Positions 9,014-16,862 of a stretch of 64,000 nt of DNA are shown in pieces; the stretch's first letter is position 1, and each line of letters begins with the position of its first letter. The notes under the pieces were generated by a model. The model was not told where the DNA came from and searched no databases. It saw nothing but the letters and a program-made list of their open reading frames with translations. This DNA is from Pandoraea sputorum (GTDB lineage: Bacteria > Pseudomonadota > Gammaproteobacteria > Burkholderiales > Burkholderiaceae). Where the stretch lies: assembly GCF_000814845.2 (NCBI RefSeq), contig NZ_CP010431.2:930001-994000 (forward strand), given 5' to 3'. Position numbers and translations under genes: made by a program.

Positions 9014-10240
9014 ATGAGCATCTACATTCGTATCGCGGCGGTCATGTTCCTGAACTTCTTCGTATGGGGCGCGTGGTTTGTGACAGCTGGACTCGTGTTG
9101 AGCAAACACGGTTTGGGCGCTCACATTGGGGATTTGTACTCGCTCGGCCCGATGGCGTCGATGATTACCCCTTTTATTGCGGGCTATCTGATCGACAAGT
9201 ACTTCAGTGCCGAGCGGCTTCTCGCTGTGCTGCACATCGCTGGCGGCTTGCTGCTCTTCACCGTGCCATCGTTCATCGAGCACAGCAACAGTACCGGCCT
9301 GCTCGTGACGCTGTTCGTCTATAACCTCTGTTTCATGCCGACACTGTCGTTGACGAACAACATTGCGTTTGCACATCTCGGGCAAGCAGAGAATTTCCCG
9401 TACCTGAGATTGTTTGCGAATGTCGGATGGATCGTTCCGGGTTTCTTCATCGGAGAAGCCGGACTGTCGGATTCTACGTTGGTGTTCACGATTGCAGCGG
9501 TGGCTTCGTTGGTGCTAGGCGCTTTGAGCCTGACGTTGCCTCGTCGCCTACCTCAGGACCCAGCGAACAATGCCAACGGGCATTCTGGCAACACATTCGC
9601 GCAGGGGCTTGGCTTGCTCAAGCATCGTCAGTTTGCCGTACTGCTGGGATGCATGTTCCTCATCATGATTCCGCTCACGTTTTACTACGCCTATACCGCA
9701 ACGTTCGCCGATGCCGTTGGGTTTAAACGCGTCGGTACCGTGATGACGGCGGGACAACTGAGCGACCTCGTCGCCATTGCCCTGATTCCGGTATTGATCC
9801 GCTATGTCGGTTACAAGTGGATGATTCTGCTGGCCATGTGCGCATGGGTGGCGCGCTATGCGCTCTATTCGAGCGGTGCATTGCCTCCGAGCTTAACGCT
9901 GGTCTTTATCGGCATCGCCATTCACGGCATCTGCTACGACTTCCTGTTCGTGACGGCTTTCGTCTACACCGAAAAGATTGCCGGTCCTGCCGCCAAGGGA
10001 CAGGCACAGGGACTCGTGATGTTCTTCACCTACGGACTGGGCATGTTCGTCGGTGCACAGGTGGCCGGCCATATCTATAACGCGAGTTTGCCTGCCGGTG
10101 CTGCTGCCCTGAATTTGGGGGCTTGGCAGAGCTTTTGGTTGTACCCGATGGGACTATCGGCCATTGCCGCAGTGGCCCATCTGATCGGCTTTCGCCGCGA
10201 ACGCACGCGCGAACCTGTAGCGATGCGTATGCCCGGTTGA
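9014..10240 (+). CDS. MFS carrier of the nucleoside:H+ symporter (NupG/XapB) family
   Basis: A 408-residue inner-membrane protein with about twelve hydrophobic spans. The pattern of the first spans (LNFFVWGAW, then PFIAGYLIDKYFSAERLL, then FMPTLSLTNNIAF) follows E. coli NupG closely, placing it in the nucleoside:proton symporter family. It lies between porin and amidase with short gaps and has GAGGTGAAGAATC before the start. Whether it moves a nucleoside, a nucleoside-like amide or the island's amine cannot be told from sequence. Confidence 0.85.
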   Translation: MSIYIRIAAVMFLNFFVWGAWFVTAGLVLSKHGLGAHIGDLYSLGPMASMITPFIAGYLIDKYFSAERLLAVLHIAGGLLLFTVPSFIEHSNSTGLLVTLFVYNLCFMPTLSLTNNIAFAHLGQAENFPYLRLFANVGWIVPGFFIGEAGLSDSTLVFTIAAVASLVLGALSLTLPRRLPQDPANNANGHSGNTFAQGLGLLKHRQFAVLLGCMFLIMIPLTFYYAYTATFADAVGFKRVGTVMTAGQLSDLVAIALIPVLIRYVGYKWMILLAMCAWVARYALYSSGALPPSLTLVFIGIAIHGICYDFLFVTAFVYTEKIAGPAAKGQAQGLVMFFTYGLGMFVGAQVAGHIYNASLPAGAAALNLGAWQSFWLYPMGLSAIAAVAHLIGFRRERTREPVAMRMPG

Positions 10241-10298
10241 TTCGACGGTACGTCGCGTTGCGTGACGTACGCATAGCATTTTGATGAAGGTAGGAAAC

Positions 10299-11756
10299 AT
10301 GAGTACGCAAAATTCGATGAAAGACGTGTATCTGCAACACGACGCCCTCGGACTGGCTGCGCTGGTCAAACGTGGCGACGTGAGCGCAGCCGAGTTGATG
10401 GAAGTCGCGATCCAGATCGTGGACGAACTCAATCCGACGCTTAACGCCGTAAGTCAGCGTTGCTATGACGACGCCCGCGAGCGGGCGCAAGCCCCGATCG
10501 GCGAGGGCGTGTTTGCCGGTGTGCCGTTTCTCCTCAAGGATCTGGCGACGACCGCTTCGGGTCTGCAATCGACGAACAGCAGCCGCTATTACCGGTTGCA
10601 CAGTACCGCCCCGGCGTCGGATAACGAGGCAGTGCGTCGCATGCGCACCGCCGGGTTGATTCCGTTTGGGTTTACCAACGTGCCCGAGAACGGATGGTCG
10701 CTGACGACCGAGCCAAAACTCAACGGTCCGACACGGAATCCATGGAACACGGCGCTCACGGCAGGCGGATCGAGCGGCGGTGCTGGCTCGGCGGTTGCCT
10801 CCGGAATGGTGCCGTTGGCGGAGGGAAGCGACGGTGCCGGGTCCATCCGGATGCCGGCAGCTATGTGCGGTACCGTCGGATTGAAGCCGTCGCGAGGACG
10901 CGCCTCTATTGCCCCGGCTGCGGATTTTTGGCACGGCGGCGCCGTATTCCTATGTCTATCGCGTACCACGCGCGACACGGCAGCGTTCCTCGACGTGGTG
11001 TCGGGCGGCACGCCGGGCGAGCCTTATGCGTTGCCCAAGCCTGCAACCTCATATCTTTCTGTCTTGGAGACACCCCCGGCGCGCTTGCGTTGCGGCTTCT
11101 CGGTACGCTCGCCCGAGGGAAGTGCCGTCGATCCGGAGATTGCCCGGGCCGTGCATTCGGTCGCGGCAGAACTGGGTACGCTGGGCCACCACGTCGAGCC
11201 GCACGATATGCGATTCGATATTCAAGGTTGCTGGCAGGCATACACCCGTATTCTGGCCGTGCAGGCCGCGCTTCAGTTCGAAGAGTCAACGAAATTGCTG
11301 GGCGTCGCTCCGACGCCTGAGACCCTTGAGCCCTATACGTGGTCGGCCATTGAAATGGGCAAGCGCGTCGACGCCGTCGGCCATGCCCGGGACATCGACG
11401 CCATGCGACACGGGGGCATGGCAATTGCCGCTTCGCTCGATGCCTTCGATGTCTTCGTTTCGCCCGTCATGCGCCGACTGCCGTTCCCCATAGGTTCCGC
11501 ATTCGATATGTCGGTAGGCGATTGGCAGGCCTACAACGACGCATTCCTCAAGGACACGGCATTCCTTTTCCCATTCAATGTCGGGGGCCAGCCGTCCATC
11601 TCGTTGCCACTTGGCATTAGTGCAGACGGACTTCCGATCGGTGTGCAGCTTACGGCGAAGGTCGGCAATGAAGCCGTGCTGTTGCAAATTGCGTCGCTGC
11701 TTGAGAAATCCATGCCGTGGGCAGCCAAACGCCCTTTAGTGTTTGCTCACAATTAA
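10299..11756 (+). CDS. Amidase-signature family amidohydrolase
   Basis: A 485-residue amidase with the Ser-cisSer-Lys triad visible: Lys80 in FLLKDLA, Ser158 in the GGSSGG block and Ser182 in GAGSIRMPA, 24 residues apart as in peptide amidase. TTEPKLNGPTRNPWN resembles the 6-aminohexanoate cyclic dimer hydrolase subgroup. No GatB/GatC partner is present, so it is not tRNA amidotransferase. The ATG at 10299 is chosen because AGGTAGGAAAC precedes it; an in-frame TTG at 10281 is less likely. As last gene of the porin-symporter unit it probably cleaves the imported amide. A hairpin at 11769-11797 follows the stop. Confidence 0.88.
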   Translation: MSTQNSMKDVYLQHDALGLAALVKRGDVSAAELMEVAIQIVDELNPTLNAVSQRCYDDARERAQAPIGEGVFAGVPFLLKDLATTASGLQSTNSSRYYRLHSTAPASDNEAVRRMRTAGLIPFGFTNVPENGWSLTTEPKLNGPTRNPWNTALTAGGSSGGAGSAVASGMVPLAEGSDGAGSIRMPAAMCGTVGLKPSRGRASIAPAADFWHGGAVFLCLSRTTRDTAAFLDVVSGGTPGEPYALPKPATSYLSVLETPPARLRCGFSVRSPEGSAVDPEIARAVHSVAAELGTLGHHVEPHDMRFDIQGCWQAYTRILAVQAALQFEESTKLLGVAPTPETLEPYTWSAIEMGKRVDAVGHARDIDAMRHGGMAIAASLDAFDVFVSPVMRRLPFPIGSAFDMSVGDWQAYNDAFLKDTAFLFPFNVGGQPSISLPLGISADGLPIGVQLTAKVGNEAVLLQIASLLEKSMPWAAKRPLVFAHN

Positions 11757-11768
11757 GCTGGTGACGCC

Positions 11769-11797
11769 GATGGCCCGCCAACGCCTGGCGGGCCATC
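11769..11797 (+). terminator. Hairpin after the amidase gene
   Basis: A 12-bp perfect stem (GATGGCCCGCCA with its complement) with a 5-base loop sits 12 bases after the amidase stop. The following T run is weak, so it may terminate imperfectly or act as an mRNA 3' stabiliser. Confidence 0.6.
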
Positions 11798-12070
11798 TTG
11801 CTACGCTTTCGCACTTCACTCATAAAAGGCTTTGGGCGCGAAGAGGTTTGTGGTGAACAAGTTCGCATTGGGCGGCGTCTTGAGTTTTTCCTTGACCTAG
11901 TCGAGGCTGCGCGTCAGCTCTGGCTCGGGTGCGATCTTGTCCTGTCGTCGACTTGTCTTCACTTGCAGTTCAGATGGGTGCGTCGCTGTCCGCAATATTC
12001 AGATTTCACGGCGCACCATAGCCGTTGTAATCCCCCTGTTCGGGGAACTGGACGACCGTATCTGCCGAGG
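11798..12070. other. Intergenic stretch with a possible decayed reading frame
   Basis: No intact gene is seen. On the minus strand, from about 11970 down to a stop at 11816-11818, one frame reads protein-like text (APEPELTRSLD, a TAG at 11897-11899, then VKEKLKTPPNANLF). This suggests the tail of a former gene with a nonsense codon. I do not recognise the family. Confidence 0.25.
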
Positions 12071-12394
12071 TTAGTGGTTATCAGTTGCGAAGTTGTACTC
12101 GGTCGATACGTCCTGAAACGATTCCACATGATTCAGTCGTCGCCATTGGTCCCAAACGTACAAGGCGTCGCCGTCGTAGCTTGACGGACCGGCGAGTTGA
12201 TAGATGCGTCCAGAGGCAGTGCGCCCCGCGCCCTTCTGGGTATCAAACTCTTGAATTGCGGAGCTCACGCTTCCCCGCATATCCTCGTTCACCCAGCCCA
12301 CGAAATGGTGGGTTCCGCTGTCGACTTCAAACACTTGCCATCTAGCGAGGCGAGTAATCGGTTGGACCTCTACTGGCGGCGCTCTGCTGATCAT
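12071..12394 (-). CDS. Small hypothetical protein
   Basis: A 107-residue protein that I do not recognise by name. Amino acid content is normal and globular, with several tryptophans: ARWQVFEVDSG, HHFVGWV, GRIYQLAGP and YVWDQWRRL. This looks like a genuine small cytosolic protein rather than an antisense artefact. CAGGAG precedes the ATG at 12394 with eight-base spacing. It lies in the accessory segment between the amine island and the IS remnant, with no operon partner, and its function cannot be inferred. Codon use seems slightly less GC-biased than in the core genes, which fits acquired DNA. Confidence 0.6.
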   Translation of the reverse strand: MISRAPPVEVQPITRLARWQVFEVDSGTHHFVGWVNEDMRGSVSSAIQEFDTQKGAGRTASGRIYQLAGPSSYDGDALYVWDQWRRLNHVESFQDVSTEYNFATDNH

Positions 12395-12731
12395 GACGAC
12401 AGTCTCCTGTTGTTGTGTATGGCAAATGCCACACTAATCACTGGTAGAAAACACCACAAGAAACGCAAGGCGCTTTTCTTGAGACTGCGGATCGTTCTGG
12501 AGCGGGAGGGGGCAAGAGTCATGGAAATGATGGTTTCCACCGTTCCTATACCCATTTGTGCGTGTGTTAGCTGGCGCGTCGGGTGGTAACTCCGAATCGT
12601 CGTCGGTGCCGCGCAATCTTAGGGAGGCGCGATAGCCTCATGAGGAACACCCTGAGGAGCGACCGAGTTAGGTCGGCCTCAACTTGCAACCCCGTTTTCA
12701 ACGGGTAGGCAAATCAACGCAAGGAGCATCC
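12395..12731. other. Gene-free stretch upstream of a truncated ORF
   Basis: No convincing gene. The last 120 bases are rich in short stems: CCGAGTTAGGTCGG and CCCGTTTTCAACGGG are small hairpins, followed by AAGGAG before the ORF at 12732. This could be a structured mRNA leader. The rest shows nothing that I can name. Confidence 0.4.
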
Positions 12732-12986
12732 ATGCCTGTTAAGTCTTACCTCGAAAGATATGTTGTGTTATCTGGCCTTACATTGGTGGCGGCTGCGGGT
12801 GCGCCCGACTCTAGTCTCGTTTGCTCGAAGCGGAAGCGACAGTTGCGTGTTCGATTTCGCGTCAAAGGTGTCCCGGAATACCCACGGTTCACAAAAGGCC
12901 TCGAAGTTGGGGCTGACCTGACGGATTTTTTCGTGCCACTGGCGTTTAGAGAATCACGGCCCCGGTGGTCGAACTACATTCGATAG
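12732..12986 (+). pseudogene. Small ORF probably truncated by IS insertion
   Basis: The reading frame starts MPVKSYLERYVV at an ATG preceded by AAGGAG and reads plausibly (a hydrophobic stretch GLTLVAAAG, then a basic stretch KRKRQLRVRF) up to about residue 60. From near base 12914 the DNA looks like the end of the adjacent IS3-family element (TGACCTGACGG, then a T run), so the last codons, to the stop at 12986, are likely read through insertion sequence. The original 3' half is not recognisable on the far side. No family is recognised. Confidence 0.35.
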
Positions 12987-13593
12987 CCCGACGAAATTCT
13001 GTCGGGGTTAAGTACTGCAAACTCGAATGCGGACGTACTTCGTTGTAGTGCGTCCGCCAGTCTTCGATCGCGATCTTCGCTTCAATTCGGTTGCGAAACC
13101 ACTCCATCGCCAAACATTCGTCACGGAATTTCCCGTTGAAGCTCTCGCTGGTTCCGTTCTGCCACGGCTTGCCCGGATCAATCAACGCTGTCTCGATCCG
13201 CTCCTTTACCGCCCATTTCAACAGCGCCGTGCTGACAAATTCCGGCCCATTGTCCAACCGAAGATAACGGGGCTCGCCATGCACGCTGATTAGCCGACTC
13301 AGCACTTCAATGACTCGGCTTGAGCGAATAGATCCCGCCACATCGATCGCCAGGCACTCCCGCGTGTATTCGTCGACCACCGTCAGGCATTTAACTTGCT
13401 CACCGTTTGCACAGGCATCGAATACGAAGTCATAGCACCATACCGAGTTGCGAGCTGCCGGCGCATGAGGTCTTGGACGACTGCTTCCCTCGCTGATGTT
13501 TCTTGAGATGGCCGGCTCGCCTGTTGCGCGCAACGGCATAAGCGTCATAATCTCCACGTCAAAAGCTTCAAAGTGAATTCGCATCAGTCGCAA
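12914..13593 (-). mobile_element. IS3-family insertion sequence remnant
   Basis: The segment carries the C-terminal half of an OrfB-type transposase with a candidate terminal repeat beginning TGACCTGACGG at 12914, about 30 bases beyond the transposase stop, as is usual for IS3 elements. The other end, orfA and the 5' third of orfB are missing, and no matching inverted end was found near 13593. It is therefore a dead, one-ended fragment. Exact borders are uncertain. Confidence 0.55.
12946..13593 (-). pseudogene. IS3-family transposase OrfB, 5'-truncated
   Basis: About 180 residues of the DDE integrase core of an IS3-family transposase are intact. WCYDFVFDA carries the first Asp, YLRLDNGPEF the second and NGTSESFNGKFRDECL the catalytic Glu. 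The family C-terminal block HYNEVRPHSSLQYLTP follows. Homology fades upstream of SRPRPHAPA (around 13480), where about 110 N-terminal residues should be; the leading residues of the open frame are unrelated. With no OrfA and no N-terminal helix-turn-helix the protein cannot transpose. It marks the accessory segment as a past insertion site. Confidence 0.85.
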
Positions 13594-13706
13594 GTGGCTG
13601 GTGTCACTTGGGCTTCATCGTCTATTTTTTCGATGTCGTGCATTTGCATGCTTCTGCTCGTGCGAGAGAGGCTTGGCGGTGCGCGTGTTGTTCTGGAGGC
13701 GTGCAA

Positions 13707-14228
13707 GTGAGTCACACTGACACCGACTGGACGAGGCTTGCTTCGCGTTGCGCGCGTGGTGTGATGGTTCGCAAGGGGGTGACCTACGATGACGTTGCTC
13801 AGGGCTTTGCGTCGCTCGGCATCGAGGAGTCTTTGCGCGGATTGAATGGAAAAATTCAAAGAGGGTCATTTCAGTGTTCCTTCTTCCTGCAGCTCCTTTG
13901 CGCGTGTGGTGCAGCAATCCCTCGGAGTTGGGCTCCTCATCTGACTCGGCGTGTTGATTGGTGCGAGTCGAGTCGTCGCATTTATATCGAGGAACGCCGT
14001 GCGGTTGCACGTGCTAGCTCGTTGCCTGTTGCTGCCGTCGAGGCGGCCTTGGCTCAGCCTGACCTCGCCTTAGTGCGCGAAGGATTGCTCGAGCGAGGAA
14101 CGTTTCCTTTTACGTGGCTACTTCAACTCGCGGCTTTTGCGCCAGTCCCCGCGATAGAGCTGTATTTGGACCGCGACGACATCGTTGCGGCGGCGCGTGC
14201 TAACGCAATTGTGTTTGAGAGGCGTTGA
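13707..14228 (+). CDS. DUF6471-type protein with an apparent internal repeat
   Basis: A 173-residue protein. Residues 8-75 match my memory of DUF6471: WTRLASRCARGVMVRKGVTY, then GIEESLRGLNGKIQRGSF followed by FFLQLL. These proteins have a short helix-turn-helix-like fold and occur singly in accessory regions and near phage or plasmid genes. A second, weaker copy seems to lie at 110-150 (VREGLLERGTFPFTWLLQLAAF). The GTG at 13707 is chosen because GGAGG precedes it at seven bases; upstream codons in the frame overlap IS-derived sequence. It stands alone. DNA binding is a guess from the fold-like pattern, and function is unknown. Confidence 0.6.
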   Translation: MSHTDTDWTRLASRCARGVMVRKGVTYDDVAQGFASLGIEESLRGLNGKIQRGSFQCSFFLQLLCACGAAIPRSWAPHLTRRVDWCESSRRIYIEERRAVARASSLPVAAVEAALAQPDLALVREGLLERGTFPFTWLLQLAAFAPVPAIELYLDRDDIVAAARANAIVFERR

Positions 14229-14648
14229 TCCAAGCGCGACTCACGCATTGCTCGGTTGCGCTCGACACGTGTGGCATTTGCCATACCTGTACTAGGTTGT
14301 CGCTGCGCGATATCAAGTAACAAAATCCTATCGCGAGAACGGTTTAGTAGTGGGTTCGGTGCCTGCGTGGCCGCCGACACTTCGGCGTTGTGGTCGTGTG
14401 ATTGGCGATTTTGATGTGGGCGCGTTGGGGGGAGTTTGCGGCACTCTTGCGGCGTATGCGGTCAGTTTTTTCATCATATTTCCGCATGTTTTTTTGAGCA
14501 AAAGATTTTCGATACTGCTATGCGTGGCCTGCCTTTCCGGCTTGTTCGGGTGTTGGAGTATGGGAAATCATTTGATGGTGACAGCGAATCCCCCAATCAG
14601 CAACCATGCTAGAATCTTTGACTGATCAAACATTGATCCATCCAAAAA
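14229..14648. other. Intergenic region upstream of the efflux gene
   Basis: A 420-base gap. An open frame at 14350-14625 has two hydrophobic stretches but no ribosome site and unusual composition, so I do not call it. The right end holds the promoter and operator-like dyad of the exporter. Nothing else is recognised. Confidence 0.4.
14607..14638 (+). promoter_or_regulatory. Extended -10 promoter with overlapping operator-like dyad
   Basis: TGCTAGAAT at 14607-14615 is a good extended -10 element. Just downstream, GATCAA (14624-14629) and TTGATC (14633-14638) form a perfect dyad with a 3-base centre that would cover the transcription start. This is a natural place for the MarR protein encoded two genes downstream to repress. 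The coding start at 14649 lacks a Shine-Dalgarno and the transcript leader would be very short. Confidence 0.5.
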
Positions 14649-16244
14649 ATGGCTCCCAGTCCTAGCACCCCGCACTCGGCGGGGCAGGTGTTGCCCTTCC
14701 GGCAGTCGCTCGTGGCGATGCTCGGCCTTTGTTTCTGCACGATGATGGTGGCGCTCGACCAGACCGTGGTCGGGACTGCACTGCCGACCATCGTCGCGGA
14801 ACTCAAAGGGTTCGAGTACTACGCGTGGGTCGCAACGTCGTATCTCCTCACCTCCGTCATCACCGTCCCCATCTTCGGACGCCTCGGCGATTTCTACGGC
14901 CGCAAGCGATTCGTCGTGGCGGCGATCATTGTCTTCACTGCCGCATCGGTCCTCTGCGGTGCGGCGAACAGCATGCCGTTCCTCGTCTTCGCCCGCGCTC
15001 TGCAGGGCATCGGCGGCGGCATGCTCGTCGGGACCGCGTTTGCCTGCGTGCCGGAACTCTTCCCCGATCCTCACGTGCGTTTGCGCTGGCAGGTCATGCT
15101 CAGTTCTGCCTTCGGCATCGCGAACGCCATCGGACCGTCGCTCGGCGGTTTTCTCACCGAAGCCTACGGCTGGCGCTCGGTCTTCTACGTCAATCTGCCC
15201 GTCGGTTTGCTCGGCATCTGGTTCATCGGACGCCACCTGCCGCAAATGCGCGCCGAAGAACACAGCAAAGCCAGCATCGACTGGCTCGGCGCTGTGCTCA
15301 TCACCGCAGCGCTCGGGAGCTTGCAGATGCTCGTCGAATGGCTGCCTGCGGACGGTCTCTCGCGCGGTGTGGTGACGCTGGCTATCGTGCTGGTCGTCTC
15401 GTCGTTCGCGCTCTATCGGTGGGAGCAGCGCACTTCGCATCCGATTGTGCCGTTCGAGATGTTCCGCGACAAATCGCTCGCGCCGCTTTTCGTACTGTCG
15501 GTCTTCGCCGGGTTCTCGATGTTCGGGTTGCTGTTCTACGCGCCGCTGCTGCTGCAGGGCGGCTTCGGACTCTCGCCGCGCGAAACCGGTTTGCTCATCA
15601 CGCCGTTGGTCGTGTGTATCACCGTGGGCAGCATCGTGAACGGGCGTCTGATCACCCGTCTGCGAAATCCGAACGTGATGTTGTACGGCGGCTTCCTGCT
15701 GCTCGCGCTGGCCTGCGCAGGCATCATCACCACGCATCGCGGCACGCCGCATCTGCTGATCGCTGCGTATATGTTCCTCGCGGGTCTCGGCCTCGGCTTC
15801 GTGATGCCGAACCTGACTGTCTTCGCACAGGAGGTCGCCGGGCGCGCGCACCTCGGCATCGCCACCGCGTTGATGCAATCGCTGCGCATGATCGGCGGGA
15901 TGCTCGGGACGGCCATCGTCGGCACGTTGGTGAATCACAGCTATACGGCACGCGTCACCGATGCGCTGGCGGCCAACGAAGGCACACGTTTCACGTCGCA
16001 ACTTTCCGATCCGCAGATTCTGGTGAACGCCACTGCACAAAGCGATTTTCTGATGACGCTCGCGCACATGGGCCAGAATGGCGCCCTGTTCATCGAGTCG
16101 GCGCGTACGTCGCTCGTCGCCGCCATTCACAACGGGCAGATGGTGTCGCTCGCGGCGGCGCTCGCCGGGTTGTGGTTCGTACGACGCGTGCCGCTCATTC
16201 GTCTGACGCGCGGTGCGAAGCCGCAGCCGCCAGCAGGGGAGTGA
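14649..16244 (+). CDS. DHA2-family (14-span) MFS multidrug exporter
   Basis: A 531-residue inner-membrane drug:proton antiporter of the EmrB/QacA type. The family motif C-like start ALDQTVVGTALPTI (residues 36-49), the loop 2-3 motif GRLGDFYGRKRF (77-88) and RALQGIGGGM (near 115) are all present, with about fourteen hydrophobic spans. No membrane-fusion partner (EmrA) is adjacent, so it may act alone at the inner membrane. It is followed after four bases by a MarR regulator. The substrate cannot be predicted. The ATG at 14649 has no clear ribosome site; I see no better start in frame. Confidence 0.9.
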   Translation: MAPSPSTPHSAGQVLPFRQSLVAMLGLCFCTMMVALDQTVVGTALPTIVAELKGFEYYAWVATSYLLTSVITVPIFGRLGDFYGRKRFVVAAIIVFTAASVLCGAANSMPFLVFARALQGIGGGMLVGTAFACVPELFPDPHVRLRWQVMLSSAFGIANAIGPSLGGFLTEAYGWRSVFYVNLPVGLLGIWFIGRHLPQMRAEEHSKASIDWLGAVLITAALGSLQMLVEWLPADGLSRGVVTLAIVLVVSSFALYRWEQRTSHPIVPFEMFRDKSLAPLFVLSVFAGFSMFGLLFYAPLLLQGGFGLSPRETGLLITPLVVCITVGSIVNGRLITRLRNPNVMLYGGFLLLALACAGIITTHRGTPHLLIAAYMFLAGLGLGFVMPNLTVFAQEVAGRAHLGIATALMQSLRMIGGMLGTAIVGTLVNHSYTARVTDALAANEGTRFTSQLSDPQILVNATAQSDFLMTLAHMGQNGALFIESARTSLVAAIHNGQMVSLAAALAGLWFVRRVPLIRLTRGAKPQPPAGE

Positions 16245-16248
16245 CGCG

Positions 16249-16764
16249 ATGCCGACCGCTTTGAAACGTAACGTCATTCAGCAATTGAGTCTGACCTACC
16301 GCGCGATGATGCTCGCCTTCGACGCGCAGGTCGGACATCCGCTGCCGCGCTGGCGCATCATTCTCGCGCTGGCCGAACGCGGCACCTGCTCGCAGAAGTT
16401 TCTTGCCGAACATTGCCGACTCGATCCCGCGTCGCTCACCCGTCAGCTTCAGTCGATGGAAGCGCTCGGCTGGCTGACGCGCGCGACCGACCCCGACGAC
16501 AATCGTCTGACCAATGTCACGCTGACGGACGCGGGCATGGCCGTGCACGACGAGGCGACGCCGCGTCGTCAGGCCTTCTTCGACGACACGCTCGAAGGCA
16601 TGACGCCTGACGAAATCGCCACGCTGGAGAGCGCGCTCGTGCATCTTGAGGCGCAGTTCAAGTCGGTGGCGTCCAGGGCGAAGTCGGGCGCTGCGCCACC
16701 CGCCGCACCGAGCGCCACGGACACCACGCCCGCGCGAAAGCGAGCCTCCAAAAACGCGTCATAG
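16249..16764 (+). CDS. MarR-family transcriptional regulator
   Basis: A 171-residue winged-helix regulator. The LPRWRIILALAERG region begins the MarR core, QKFLAEHCRLDPASLTRQLQ is the recognition helix and DPDDNRLTNVTLT the wing. The C-terminal 35 residues are an Ala/Ser/Lys-rich tail beyond the usual MarR length. The start at 16249 has GGGGAG upstream and lies four bases after the exporter stop, so the two form one transcript and the protein probably autoregulates through the dyad at 14624-14638. Phenolic or antibiotic ligands are usual for the family; the real inducer is unknown. Confidence 0.9.
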   Translation: MPTALKRNVIQQLSLTYRAMMLAFDAQVGHPLPRWRIILALAERGTCSQKFLAEHCRLDPASLTRQLQSMEALGWLTRATDPDDNRLTNVTLTDAGMAVHDEATPRRQAFFDDTLEGMTPDEIATLESALVHLEAQFKSVASRAKSGAAPPAAPSATDTTPARKRASKNAS

Positions 16765-16792
16765 GTCGCTCGCCCCCGATGGACGTCGGCCA

Positions 16793-16828
16793 CAAAAAAA
16801 GCCGCTTCGGATTCGAAGCGGCTTTTTC
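16793..16828. terminator. Bidirectional rho-independent terminator
   Basis: GCCGCTTCG and CGAAGCGGC pair around a GATT loop, flanked by A7 on the left and T5 on the right. It can therefore end both the marR transcript (+) and the convergent deaminase transcript (-). Confidence 0.9.
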
Positions 16829-16862
16829 TTTGAGACGTTGAAGACGAGCGGTGTGACGACGA

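Noticed and set aside
12434..12616. A 60-codon minus-strand frame
   Set aside because: Low complexity and no ribosome site.
14350..14625. A 91-codon frame with two hydrophobic stretches before the exporter
   Set aside because: GTG start without a ribosome site, odd composition, and overlap with the exporter promoter.
14568..16277. A 569-codon minus-strand frame opposite the DHA2 exporter
   Set aside because: Complement of a membrane protein; no motif or ribosome site.
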